DNA of 64,000 nucleotides from Pseudoduganella namucuonensis (GTDB lineage Bacteria > Pseudomonadota > Gammaproteobacteria > Burkholderiales > Burkholderiaceae_D), in contig NZ_FPBO01000011.1 in NCBI RefSeq assembly GCF_900116645.1, forward strand, positions 21,293 through 85,292, read 5' to 3'. Made by a program: the position numbers and the translations under genes. The notes under the pieces were generated by a model. That model made no database searches and had not been told where the DNA came from. It worked only from the letters and a program-made list of their open reading frames with translations. Every line of letters begins with the position of its first letter. Position 1 is the first letter of the stretch. This document shows positions 33,615 through 42,001 of this stretch, one piece after another.

Positions 33615-35579
33615 ATGAAGGCGGCGCCCGACGCCGATGCCGGCGATCCGCGGCACGTTCAATACATCCGCCAGCGCGTGCTCGACGCGCTGCTGCGCGA
33701 AGACGTGCGCGGCTGCGTCAGCGGCGCCACGCTGGTGGCGTCCGAAGCCTTGCCGCCCGGCGCCGCCGCGCTGGAGGCGTTCAGCGCCGCGCCAACCGGC
33801 GCCGCCGCGCTGGAGGCGTTCAGCGCCGCGCCAACCGGCGTTGCCGCGCTGGAGTTGTCCGAGGCGCCGCCACCCGGCGCCGCCGCGCATGCCCGCGTGG
33901 CCCGGCGTTGGCTGCGCGTCGGCCATTTCGAGGGCGGCATGCTGTGGATACCTGTGCTGCCCGCGCGTTTCATGCAGGTTTGGCGCAGCGCCGGCCTGCC
34001 GCTGCTTTGGCGGGAGCACGGCGCTGAGCCGGTGGCGCTGAACGACCTGGCCGGCGTCCTGGCCTGCTACGCTCGCGGCCTGCCGCCGCAGGCCGCCGCC
34101 TTGTTCCGTGCCTTCGGCGAGGAGTGCGACGCCGCCGTCGGCCACCGGGTCCATAGCGAGTCCGAACGCGAGCGCTGGTTCGCGGAGCTGCGTGGGGCCA
34201 GCGCGCCGCGCAGTGTCGCGCTGGCGGCGGCCGGCGGCGCGCCGGCCGTCGACTGGCAAGCATCGCTGCTGTACCACGACCGCGTGGCGGCCTTCCACGA
34301 CCATCCCCTATACCCGACCGCCCGCGCCAAGCTGGGCTTCGACGAGCATAGCCTCGCCGCATACGGCCCCGAATGCCAGCGCGAGTTCCAGCTGCGCTGG
34401 CTGGCGCTGCCGCGGGACATCCACCATCCCAGCGCCGACGCGCGTCATTGGCCCGCCTTGTGGCCATCCTTCGCCGACGTCGGCCTCGATCCAGCGTTGG
34501 CGGACAGCCACGCGCTGCTGCCGGTCCATCCCTTCATGTGGGGCGCCCAGCTGCAAGCCATGCTGGAGGACGCCAAGCTCGCGCAAGCCGCCATCCCCGC
34601 GCCGCGCCCCTGGCTGCGCGTCGCGCCCACGCTGTCGGTGCGCACAGTGGTGCTGCTGGATGCGCCCGAGTGGCACGTCAAGGTCCCGCTCACCATCCGC
34701 ACGCTGGGCGCGCGCAACATCCGCACCATCAAGCCCAGCACCATACGGGACGGCCACGCGGTCCAGACCCTGCTGGGCGCCATCGCGGCCCACGAACCGG
34801 GTATCGGCGGCCGCCTGCTGCTCACCGATGAACGCTGCGGCGCGCATGCCGACCACCGCATGTTCCTGGGCTACATACTGCGCCGCTATCCGGACGCGGC
34901 GCTGCAAGGCTGCGACGTGGTTCCCATCGCCGCCCTGGCGGCCGACGCCCCACACGGCGGCATCGTCGCGCAAGACCTGGCGCGCCGCCACTACGGCGGC
35001 GACCTGCTGGCCTTCTTCGACGACTACCTCGACCTGACGCTGAACCTGCACTTGACGCTGTGGACGCGCTACGGTGTGGCGCTGGAGTCGAACCAGCAGA
35101 ACTCCGTGCTGGTGCTGGGTGGCGGCGGGCCTTTGCGCCTGCTCCTCAAGGACAACGACGCGGCGCGCATCCATACCGGCCGCCTGCGCCAGCGCTGGCC
35201 GCTGCTGGCGGCGCACGTGGCGGAACTGCGGGACGATCGCATCGCTGTGAACGACGAACTCCCGCTGGCGCAGATGTTCACCACCATCACGCTGCAGCTG
35301 AACATCGCGGTGCTGGCCGAAAGCTACGCCGTGGCGCTGGACCGGCCGCCCGCCGCCCTGTACGCGCTGGTGCGGCGCCGCGTCGACGCGGTGCTGGCCA
35401 GGCTGGACGTCGAAGGGGAGGACACCGCGCTTGCCCGCCACGTGCTGCTGGACAGCGAGTGGCTGCACTTGAAATGCCTGCTGGTGGCGGCCACGCTGGC
35501 CGAAAAGAGCGAGACCGGCGCGGCGGACGTCAACAAGTTCTACGGCCGCAGCGCGCCGAACTTCCTGAGGCAGGCATGA
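33615..35579 (+). CDS. pvsB: IucA/IucC family NIS siderophore synthetase (PvsB-like)
   Basis: A 654-residue NRPS-independent siderophore synthetase, which adenylates a carboxylate such as citrate and condenses it with an amine or alcohol. Family blocks are LLPVHPFMWGAQL, HVKVPLTIRTLGARNIRTIKP-type sequence near residue 355, and LESNQQNSVLV near 495. The last block is usually E-x-H-x-Q-N, and here the His position is Asn. The C-terminal FhuF-like part ends at NKFYGR. The ATG at 33615 is chosen, and an in-frame GTG at 33597 overlaps the previous stop. Residues 49-90 contain a 13-residue tandem repeat absent from typical family members. The next gene overlaps by four bases. Confidence 0.82.
   Translation: MKAAPDADAGDPRHVQYIRQRVLDALLREDVRGCVSGATLVASEALPPGAAALEAFSAAPTGAAALEAFSAAPTGVAALELSEAPPPGAAAHARVARRWLRVGHFEGGMLWIPVLPARFMQVWRSAGLPLLWREHGAEPVALNDLAGVLACYARGLPPQAAALFRAFGEECDAAVGHRVHSESERERWFAELRGASAPRSVALAAAGGAPAVDWQASLLYHDRVAAFHDHPLYPTARAKLGFDEHSLAAYGPECQREFQLRWLALPRDIHHPSADARHWPALWPSFADVGLDPALADSHALLPVHPFMWGAQLQAMLEDAKLAQAAIPAPRPWLRVAPTLSVRTVVLLDAPEWHVKVPLTIRTLGARNIRTIKPSTIRDGHAVQTLLGAIAAHEPGIGGRLLLTDERCGAHADHRMFLGYILRRYPDAALQGCDVVPIAALAADAPHGGIVAQDLARRHYGGDLLAFFDDYLDLTLNLHLTLWTRYGVALESNQQNSVLVLGGGGPLRLLLKDNDAARIHTGRLRQRWPLLAAHVAELRDDRIAVNDELPLAQMFTTITLQLNIAVLAESYAVALDRPPAALYALVRRRVDAVLARLDVEGEDTALARHVLLDSEWLHLKCLLVAATLAEKSETGAADVNKFYGRSAPNFLRQA
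33759..33875 (+). repeat. 39-bp tandem repeat, three units, inside pvsB
   Basis: Two identical 39-bp units (33759-33797 and 33798-33836) are followed by a diverged third (33837-33875) and the start of a fourth. Each encodes 13 residues of the kind GAAALEAFSAAPT. The repeat keeps frame. Confidence 0.85.
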
Positions 35580-36862
35580 CCGGATCGCAAACCCGGCCCG
35601 GCCTGGCGGACTGCGGCGCCCCCCGCGCCGTGGTGGCCACCGTCATGGGCTGCCACTTCATCGCCGCTTTCGCCGCGCTGGGCATGCCGCCGTTCTTCGC
35701 GTTGATACTGAATCAGTCGCTGCAAGGCGGCGCGCCCTACCTGGCGGGCTGGCTGTACGTGCTGCCGACCTTCTTCACCGCCCTCAGCAGCCCGTGGTGG
35801 GGCAGGGTGGCGGACCGCTACGGCAAGAAGCCGCTGCTGCTGCGCGCGCAGCTTGGCCTGGCGGCCAGCTTCCTGCTGGCCAGCTACGCCAACGACGTGC
35901 CGACCTTTGTGGCCGCGCTGGTGCTGCAAGGGCTGCTGGGCGGCACCTTCTCCGCCTCCAACGCCTACCTGGCCACGGTGGTGAGCGGCCCCGCGCTGGC
36001 GCGCAGCCTCACGCTGATGCAATGGTCCGCCCGCGCCGCGCTGGTGGCCGCGCCGGCCGCGCTGGGCTGGCTGGTCGACGGCGCGACCTCGCCGCTGGAA
36101 CTATACCGCTGGCTGGCGTTGCTGCCCCTGGTCGCCGCCCTGTGCATCTGGCGCCTGCCCGCTCCGGACCAGCCGCCGGCTTCGAAACAGGAAGCCGGCG
36201 CGCCCCCCGTGGCGCGTCGTTCGCGCGCAGGCGGGAACCCAAGTTCCGCGCCGCTGCCCGCGTCCGGCGACCCTGCAGCCACCCCGCGCCAGGTCTACGT
36301 CCTGCAATGGCTCTTCGTCTTCGCCACCGTGCTGACCTTCCCATACTTCGTGCCCTACCTGCGCGAGGGCGGCGCGCTGACCGCGGCGGCGGCGGGCCTG
36401 CTGTTCGGCCTCCCGCACCTGGTCTACCTGGTCTGCGCGGTGCCGCTCACGCGCTGGCTGGGCAAGGACAGCCTGCTGCCCACGCTGGCCCTGGCCTGCC
36501 TGCTGCTGGCCGCCTCGCTGTTCGGCCAGGCCTGGAGCGGCGCGGAGGCGTGGCCCTTGCTGGCCGCCTGGCGCCTGCTGATGGGGCTGGGCATGACCAT
36601 GGCCTACCTCGCCCTGCACGGCCTGATCGCCGCCCAGGTCCACAGCGGCAACGCCGGCCGCACCTTCGGCTGGTTCGAAAGCAGTTCCAAATGGGGGGCG
36701 GTCGCCGCCGGACTGGCCGCCGGCGCGCTGGCGCAGGCCGCCGGGCTGCGCGCCCCCTTCGTCATCGGCGGCGCGGCCATGCTGGCCGCCGCCGGCCTCA
36801 CCGCGTGGATAGCCTCCAGCCAGCTCCACCTGAACAACAGGAGTCAACATGCAAACAAGTAA
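35576..36862 (+). CDS. pvsC: MFS transporter, probable siderophore exporter (PvsC-like)
   Basis: A 428-residue major facilitator with 12 hydrophobic helices. It has the loop 2-3 signature GRVADRYGKKPLLL and lies within the biosynthesis operon, where PvsC exports vibrioferrin. The ATG overlaps the pvsB stop (ATGA). The central cytosolic loop (about residues 200-240) contains RRSRAGGNPSS. This is the translation of a REP-like element that also occurs at 9518-9549, so the loop has been lengthened by an in-frame insertion. The helices on either side look intact. Substrate assignment is by context. Confidence 0.82.
   Translation: MTGSQTRPGLADCGAPRAVVATVMGCHFIAAFAALGMPPFFALILNQSLQGGAPYLAGWLYVLPTFFTALSSPWWGRVADRYGKKPLLLRAQLGLAASFLLASYANDVPTFVAALVLQGLLGGTFSASNAYLATVVSGPALARSLTLMQWSARAALVAAPAALGWLVDGATSPLELYRWLALLPLVAALCIWRLPAPDQPPASKQEAGAPPVARRSRAGGNPSSAPLPASGDPAATPRQVYVLQWLFVFATVLTFPYFVPYLREGGALTAAAAGLLFGLPHLVYLVCAVPLTRWLGKDSLLPTLALACLLLAASLFGQAWSGAEAWPLLAAWRLLMGLGMTMAYLALHGLIAAQVHSGNAGRTFGWFESSSKWGAVAAGLAAGALAQAAGLRAPFVIGGAAMLAAAGLTAWIASSQLHLNNRSQHANK
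36215..36246 (+). repeat. REP-like element copy embedded in the MFS exporter gene
   Basis: These 32 bases match the reverse complement of 9518-9549 at 30 positions. They are read in frame as part of the central loop of the transporter. Confidence 0.75.
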
Positions 36863-38696
36863 TCACCTGAACAGGCAAGCAAATACGCAAGCAAACCCGC
36901 AAGCCATCCCGCGCGCCGTCGCGGCGCTGCACGAAGCCCGCCGCCGCGCCAGCGAAACGCTGCTCAACTGCTATTGCCGCGAAGTGGCGGGGCCCGCCGG
37001 GCATCTGAGCGTGGGCCCGCTGTTCGGCCAGAACGACTGGCCGCAGTCCGTGCGCCTGGCCCTGCGCGCCAGCGGCGGCAGCGTCATGCACGTGCTGCTG
37101 CCGCGCACCCGCGCCCGGCTGCTGGCCGTGGTCGCGCTGCCATCCCCGACCGGCAATTACAGCTACCGCTCGCCGCTGTATTGCAAGGCCGAGGCGCAGC
37201 CATGGGCCTTGCTGGACAACGAGGAACTGGCCGGCGCGCTGCTGCGCGAACTGGCGCTGCAGACCGGCACCGACTACAACGACGAGTTGATGCGGCAGAT
37301 GCGCGACAGCGTGACCGTCACGGCGGCCCTGCTGGAAAACGCCCGTCCCGCGCCGTTCTCCGCCTACCCCGCGCTGGCCTTCATCGAGAGCGAGCAGTCG
37401 CTGTTGTACGGCCATCCCTTCCATCCCGCGCCCAAGAGCCGGCAGGGCGTGTCGCACGAGGACATGTTGCGCTATTCGCCGGAGACGGGCGCGCGTTTCC
37501 CGCTGCATTACTTCGCCGTGCGGCGCGATTGCCTGCGCCAGCAATCCTTGCTGGACCAGCCTTGCGACGAGATCGTGGCGGCCCAGGCGCCGGCCGGCCT
37601 GGCCCCAAGTCAGGACTATGCGCTGATCCCCGTCCATCCGTGGCAGGCCGGGCACCTGCTGGAACTGCCGTCCGTCGCCGCCGCGCTGGAAGACGGCCGC
37701 CTGCGCGACCTGGGCCCGCGGGGCCGCGACTACATCCCCACCTCGTCCATCCGCACGCTGTACGAACCCGGCAACCCCTATTTCTACAAGTGCTCGCTGA
37801 ACATCCGCATCACCAATTGCGTGCGCAAGAACGCGCACTATGAACTGGAGGGCGCGCTGCAGGTCAGCGCCATCATGCGCGAACTGATGCCGGAACTGCG
37901 GCAACGCTTCCCCGGCCTGGAAGTGCTGGAGGAGCCGGCCTTCATGACGGTGGACCTGGGCACGGGCAAGGATGTGAGCGAAGGCTTCGGCATGATATTG
38001 CGCCGCAATTGGGACGGCTTGGCGCGCCCCGGCACCACGCCGCTGCTGGCCGGCGCGCTGTTCGGCAACCACCTGCCCGGCGCCGAGCGGCTGCGCGAAT
38101 CCCTGGACCGCATGCGCGGCCACACCGGCATGCTCCACGCGGCCACCGCCGAACAGTGGTTCTCGCAGTACGTGGAACTGCTGATGTACCCGGTGCTGGA
38201 TTGCTACTTCGCCCATGGCCTGGTGTTCGAGCCGCACCTGCAGAATGTGCTGGTGAGCGTGGACGAGGGCGGCCCGCGCCAGGTCTTCCTGCGCGACTTC
38301 GAGGGCGTGAAGCTCACCCGCGAGCATTACAGCGAACAGCGCCTGCGAGGCGTGAGCGAGGCCGCGCGCCAGGCGCTTTGGTACAGCGCGGAACTGGGCT
38401 GGAAGCGCATCGCCTACTGCCTGTTCGTCAACAACTTCTGCGAAGCCGTGGGCCAGTTGGCGGGCGACGACGCGGCGCTGCAGGCGCGCCTGTGGGCCAT
38501 CGTGGGGCGCCACCTGCAACGCTACCAGCGGCTGCACGGCGGCGAGGCGTCCGCCGTCCGCGTCGGCGAGCTGCTCGATGGCGCCCCGCTGCCGGGCAAG
38601 ACCAACCTGCTGAACCGCTTCTTCAAGCGCGCCGACCGCGCCACCACCTACGTCCCGGTCGGCAATCCCATCGGCGCGGAGGGCGCATGGAATTGA
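36849..38696 (+). CDS. pvsD: IucA/IucC family NIS siderophore synthetase (PvsD-like)
   Basis: A 615-residue NIS synthetase and the second of the operon. It has the canonical motifs: SPTGNYSYRSPLY near residue 100, LIPVHPWQAGHLLEL near 260, SSIRTLYEPGNPYFYKCSLN near 300, VFEPHLQNVLVS near 460, and FLRDFEGVKLTREHY near 480. It would catalyse the other citrate condensation of the pathway. The N-terminus contains a short Gln/Asn-rich stretch (RQANTQANPQA). It overlaps the exporter gene by 14 bases and the decarboxylase gene by 10, so all are translated from one message. The two synthetases are clearly divergent from each other, as PvsB and PvsD are. Confidence 0.83.
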   Translation: MQTSNHLNRQANTQANPQAIPRAVAALHEARRRASETLLNCYCREVAGPAGHLSVGPLFGQNDWPQSVRLALRASGGSVMHVLLPRTRARLLAVVALPSPTGNYSYRSPLYCKAEAQPWALLDNEELAGALLRELALQTGTDYNDELMRQMRDSVTVTAALLENARPAPFSAYPALAFIESEQSLLYGHPFHPAPKSRQGVSHEDMLRYSPETGARFPLHYFAVRRDCLRQQSLLDQPCDEIVAAQAPAGLAPSQDYALIPVHPWQAGHLLELPSVAAALEDGRLRDLGPRGRDYIPTSSIRTLYEPGNPYFYKCSLNIRITNCVRKNAHYELEGALQVSAIMRELMPELRQRFPGLEVLEEPAFMTVDLGTGKDVSEGFGMILRRNWDGLARPGTTPLLAGALFGNHLPGAERLRESLDRMRGHTGMLHAATAEQWFSQYVELLMYPVLDCYFAHGLVFEPHLQNVLVSVDEGGPRQVFLRDFEGVKLTREHYSEQRLRGVSEAARQALWYSAELGWKRIAYCLFVNNFCEAVGQLAGDDAALQARLWAIVGRHLQRYQRLHGGEASAVRVGELLDGAPLPGKTNLLNRFFKRADRATTYVPVGNPIGAEGAWN

Positions 38697-39907
38697 GGCT
38701 GAATCCCGTGTTCGACAGCATCCGCGCCGCGCGCGCGGGCGAACCGCTGTGCGCCTACGTGTACGACTTGCCCGCGCTGCGCCGGCACGCGGCGCGCACC
38801 GTGTCCGCGCTGCCGGCGGGCGCCGAGCTGTTTTACGCCATCAAGGCCAATTCGGACTTGCCCATCCTCCAAACGCTGGCGCCGCTGGTGGCCGGCTTCG
38901 AAGTGTCGTCCGGCGGCGAGCTGGCGTGGGTGCGGGGGCATTTCCCCGATGTGCCGGTGATCTTCAGCGGCCCCGGCAAGCTGGATGCGGAATTGCGGGC
39001 GGCGCTGGAGCTGGGTGTCGAATCCCTGCACCTGGAAAGCGCGCACGAGATCGACCGCCTCGCCGCGCTGGCGGAGCGCCTGGGCAAGACGCAGCAGGTG
39101 CTGTTGCGCGTGAATCTGGCGCTGGACGGCCTGGCCGAAACGCGGCTGATGATGGGCGGGAAGCCGACGCCGTTCGGCATCCCGTCGGCCGACCTGCCGG
39201 CCTGCTTGGCGCGGCTGCGCGACTATCCGCGGCTCAAGCTGGGCGGCTTCCACTTCCACCTGATGTCGCACCAGCTGGACGCGGAAGCGCACCTGCGACT
39301 GATGGCCAGCTACCTGCGCCAGGTGGCGCAATGGTGCGCGCAACACCGGCTTGAGATCGGCCATGTCAATGTGGGCGGCGGCATCGGCGTCAACTACCGC
39401 GAGCCGGCGGCGCAGTTCGACTGGGCCGGCTTTTGCGCGGGGCTGTGCCGCCTGCTGGACGCCGAAGGCCTGCCCGGTGTGCGCCTGCGCTTCGAGATGG
39501 GTCGCTACATGACGGCCGCCTGCGGCTACTACGCGATGGAGGTCATCGACGTCAAAACCAGCTACGGCAAGACCTTCGTGGTGGGGCGCGGCGGTTCCCA
39601 CCACTTCCGCACGCCGTACGCGCAAGGGCACAGCCATCCCTTCCACGTGCTGCCGGTGGACGCCTGGCCGCACGCCTGGCCGCGCCCGGAGGCGCGGCGC
39701 ACGGAGGTCAGCGTGGTGGGCCAGCTTTGCACGCCGAAGGACCTGCTGGCCTACGACGCGCCCGTGGAGCGCGTGCGGGCCGGCGACGTGCTGGTGTTCC
39801 CCCTGGCGGGGGCGTATGCCTGGCACATCTCGCACCACGACTTCCTGCGCCACCCGCATCCGCCGCAATGGTATCTGCCGCTGGAGGATGGCCATGCTGC
39901 GGACTAA
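38687..39907 (+). CDS. pvsE: PLP-dependent decarboxylase of siderophore biosynthesis (PvsE/SbnH-like)
   Basis: A 406-residue fold-III decarboxylase of the DAP/ornithine decarboxylase family. The PLP lysine is in ELFYAIKANSD near residue 55. Other elements are FHFHLMSHQLD, the phosphate-binding GHVNVGGGIGVNYREP, FEMGRYMTAACGYY, and the active-site cysteine region GQLCTPKDLLAYD. In vibrioferrin synthesis PvsE is thought to produce ethanolamine from serine. In staphyloferrin B, SbnH decarboxylates a citryl-diaminopropionate intermediate. Either role fits the sequence. The start overlaps the pvsD stop, and the next gene starts inside its 3' end. Confidence 0.8.
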   Translation: MELRLNPVFDSIRAARAGEPLCAYVYDLPALRRHAARTVSALPAGAELFYAIKANSDLPILQTLAPLVAGFEVSSGGELAWVRGHFPDVPVIFSGPGKLDAELRAALELGVESLHLESAHEIDRLAALAERLGKTQQVLLRVNLALDGLAETRLMMGGKPTPFGIPSADLPACLARLRDYPRLKLGGFHFHLMSHQLDAEAHLRLMASYLRQVAQWCAQHRLEIGHVNVGGGIGVNYREPAAQFDWAGFCAGLCRLLDAEGLPGVRLRFEMGRYMTAACGYYAMEVIDVKTSYGKTFVVGRGGSHHFRTPYAQGHSHPFHVLPVDAWPHAWPRPEARRTEVSVVGQLCTPKDLLAYDAPVERVRAGDVLVFPLAGAYAWHISHHDFLRHPHPPQWYLPLEDGHAAD

Positions 39908-40661
39908 CCGCCTGAGGCAGGCGCTGGCCGACGGCGTGCCCGTGTACGGCCTGCTCAATTCCATGCCCTCCGCGCTGATGGTGGAGATGATCGGCTACGC
40001 GGGCTACGACTTCGTGCTGCTGGACATGGAGCACGTGTGCCTGAATCCTGAAACGCTGGAGCACATGGTGCGGGCGGCGGAGGGCGCGGGATTGACGGCG
40101 CTGGTGCGCGTGCCCGGGCCGGACGTCGGCGCCATTCTGCGCGCGCTCGATTGCGGCGCCATGGGCGTGGTGGTGCCGCACGTGCGCTCCCGCGCCGACG
40201 CCGAACTGGCGGTGTCGGCCAGCCGCTACCACCCGCTGGGTGCGCGCGGCATCAGCGGCGGGCGCACCACCGGCTTCGGCACGATGCCGTTGGCCGCCTA
40301 CCTGGAGCAGGCCAACCGCGAGGTCATGGTGGTGGCGATGGTGGAGGATGGCGAAGGCGTCGACAACATCGACGAAATATTGTCGGTGCCGGGACTGGAC
40401 ATGGTGCTGGAGGGCGCGGTGGACCTGTCGCAGTCCTACGGCGTGCCGGGTCAGCCGCTGCACGCCCTGGTGCAGCGCGCGCTCGGCCGCGTGGCGGAGG
40501 CCTGCCGGGAGCACCGGGTGCCGTTCTGCGCCATACCGCGCGCGCCCGGCCAGCACGCCGCGTGGCGCGAACAGGGTGTGCGGGCCTTCCTGCTGGGAGA
40601 CGACCGGGGCGTGGCGTTCCGCGCGCTCAAGGCGAACCGGGAGGACGCTATCCGGTCCTGA
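39894..40661 (+). CDS. HpcH/HpaI aldolase family protein, SbnG/AcsB-like
   Basis: A 255-residue TIM-barrel protein of the HpcH/HpaI aldolase-citrate lyase family. It has VLLDMEHVCLNPETLEHMVRA-type sequence, PHVRSRADAELAV, YHPLGARG, and the MVED and GAVDLS strands. Homologous genes sit in NIS siderophore clusters: SbnG of staphyloferrin B is a citrate synthase, and AcsB occurs in achromobactin clusters. Here it would supply citrate to the two synthetases (inference). I start it at 39894, with GGAGG six bases upstream. An ATG at 39888 is also possible. This gene is not part of the classical five-gene vibrioferrin operon. Its 3' end overlaps the convergent MFS gene by 14 bases. Confidence 0.8.
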   Translation: MLRTNRLRQALADGVPVYGLLNSMPSALMVEMIGYAGYDFVLLDMEHVCLNPETLEHMVRAAEGAGLTALVRVPGPDVGAILRALDCGAMGVVVPHVRSRADAELAVSASRYHPLGARGISGGRTTGFGTMPLAAYLEQANREVMVVAMVEDGEGVDNIDEILSVPGLDMVLEGAVDLSQSYGVPGQPLHALVQRALGRVAEACREHRVPFCAIPRAPGQHAAWREQGVRAFLLGDDRGVAFRALKANREDAIRS

Positions 40662-41865
40662 CCGCCAGCAGGTAGAAGCCGAGCGACAGCAGGGCCGCCG
40701 CCAGCAGCACGAGCAGCAGCGTGGCGGGGGCGTTCGCCTGCACCAGCGCCGCCACCGCCAGCGGGCCGGCCGCGCGCGCGACCAGCGACGGGCCGGCCAG
40801 CGCGCCGGAGATGGCGCCGTAGTTGCGGCGTCCGAACAGCAGTTGCGGGATGGTGCCGCGCACGATGGTGAGGATGCCGTTGCTCAGGCCGTACAGCACG
40901 CAGAACAGCGCCGCCGCCCAGGCGTGGGCGCCGAACAGCAGCAGCGCGAGCAGGGCGGCGGGCAGGGCGCCGAAGGTGATCTTGCCGATGGTTTGCGGCG
41001 CCGCGCCGCGGCCCAGCGTCATCTCGCCCACGCGTCCGGCCACCTGCATCGGCCCGATCAGGGCGGCCAGCCACACGGCCAGCGCCGCCGCGTGCCCGTA
41101 CTGCCGCAACAGGGGGATCAGATGCACCGACATGGCGGAGAAAATGAAGCTGTTGGCGGAGAAGGCGAAAGCCAGCTTCCAGAACGCCGGATGGCGGACC
41201 GCCTCCCGCAGGGTGTGTTCGCGCGGCGCTGCCTCGCCTCCCGCCGGCGCGGCCGCCGCTTTGTCGCCGCCATCGGCCGGGGCCGCGCGGAATTCGGGGC
41301 CGCCGCCCGCGCTCCCGGGCAGCATCAGGTGCAGCGGCACGCACACCAGCAGGTGAGCGACGCCGTACAGCAGCCACGTCTCGCGCCAGCCGACCATGCC
41401 GTTCAGGTACTGCGTCAGCGGCCACGACACCGTGCTGGCGAAGCCGCCGAACAGGGTCAGCGTCGATATGGCCTGGCGGCCGCCAAGGCGGAACTCGCGG
41501 TTGATGGTGGCGAACGCCGCCTCGTACATGGTCATCGCCATGGCCAGGCCGAGCAGCGTCCACACGGCGTAATAGGCGGGCACGGTGTGCACGCGGCTCA
41601 AGGCCAGCAGCCCCGCGCCGCACAGCAGCGACCCGGCGCCCATGACCCAACGGCCGCCGTGGCGGTCCAGCAGCGCGCCGATCGGCGCCGCGGCCACGCC
41701 GGACACCAGCAGGCTCCATGAAAACGCGCCCACCGCCACCTCGGCGCGCCAGCCCATCTCCTTCGCCATTTCCGGCGCCAGGATCGCGATCGCGTAGTAC
41801 AGCGCGCCCCAGGACATGATCTGCGTGCAGGCGAGGATGGCGATGGTCTTCCTGGGGCGGCGCAT
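40648..41865 (-). CDS. MFS transporter
   Basis: A 405-residue major facilitator with 12 hydrophobic helices, a long charged, alanine-rich central loop (about residues 195-225), and the opening TIAILACTQIMSWGALYYA. That opening is typical of the proteobacterial 'MFS transporter' group related to oxalate/formate or monocarboxylate antiporters. GALLDRHGGRWVM is the loop 2-3 signature. It converges on the siderophore operon and overlaps the last gene by 14 bases. It probably belongs to its own unit rather than to the siderophore pathway. The substrate is not evident. Confidence 0.82.
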   Translation of the reverse strand: MRRPRKTIAILACTQIMSWGALYYAIAILAPEMAKEMGWRAEVAVGAFSWSLLVSGVAAAPIGALLDRHGGRWVMGAGSLLCGAGLLALSRVHTVPAYYAVWTLLGLAMAMTMYEAAFATINREFRLGGRQAISTLTLFGGFASTVSWPLTQYLNGMVGWRETWLLYGVAHLLVCVPLHLMLPGSAGGGPEFRAAPADGGDKAAAAPAGGEAAPREHTLREAVRHPAFWKLAFAFSANSFIFSAMSVHLIPLLRQYGHAAALAVWLAALIGPMQVAGRVGEMTLGRGAAPQTIGKITFGALPAALLALLLFGAHAWAAALFCVLYGLSNGILTIVRGTIPQLLFGRRNYGAISGALAGPSLVARAAGPLAVAALVQANAPATLLLVLLAAALLSLGFYLLAVRTG

Positions 41866-42001
41866 GGGCTGGCGTGGGCAAGGCGAAAGCGCCAGTGTAA
41901 CGCGTTGCCGGGGATGTGGTTATTTTGCCGGCCCACTCCGCGCCGGCCCATTTCACGCTAGGATGGGTGCGCGCGCTTGTTTCCGAAGTGAAAGGCACAG
42001 T

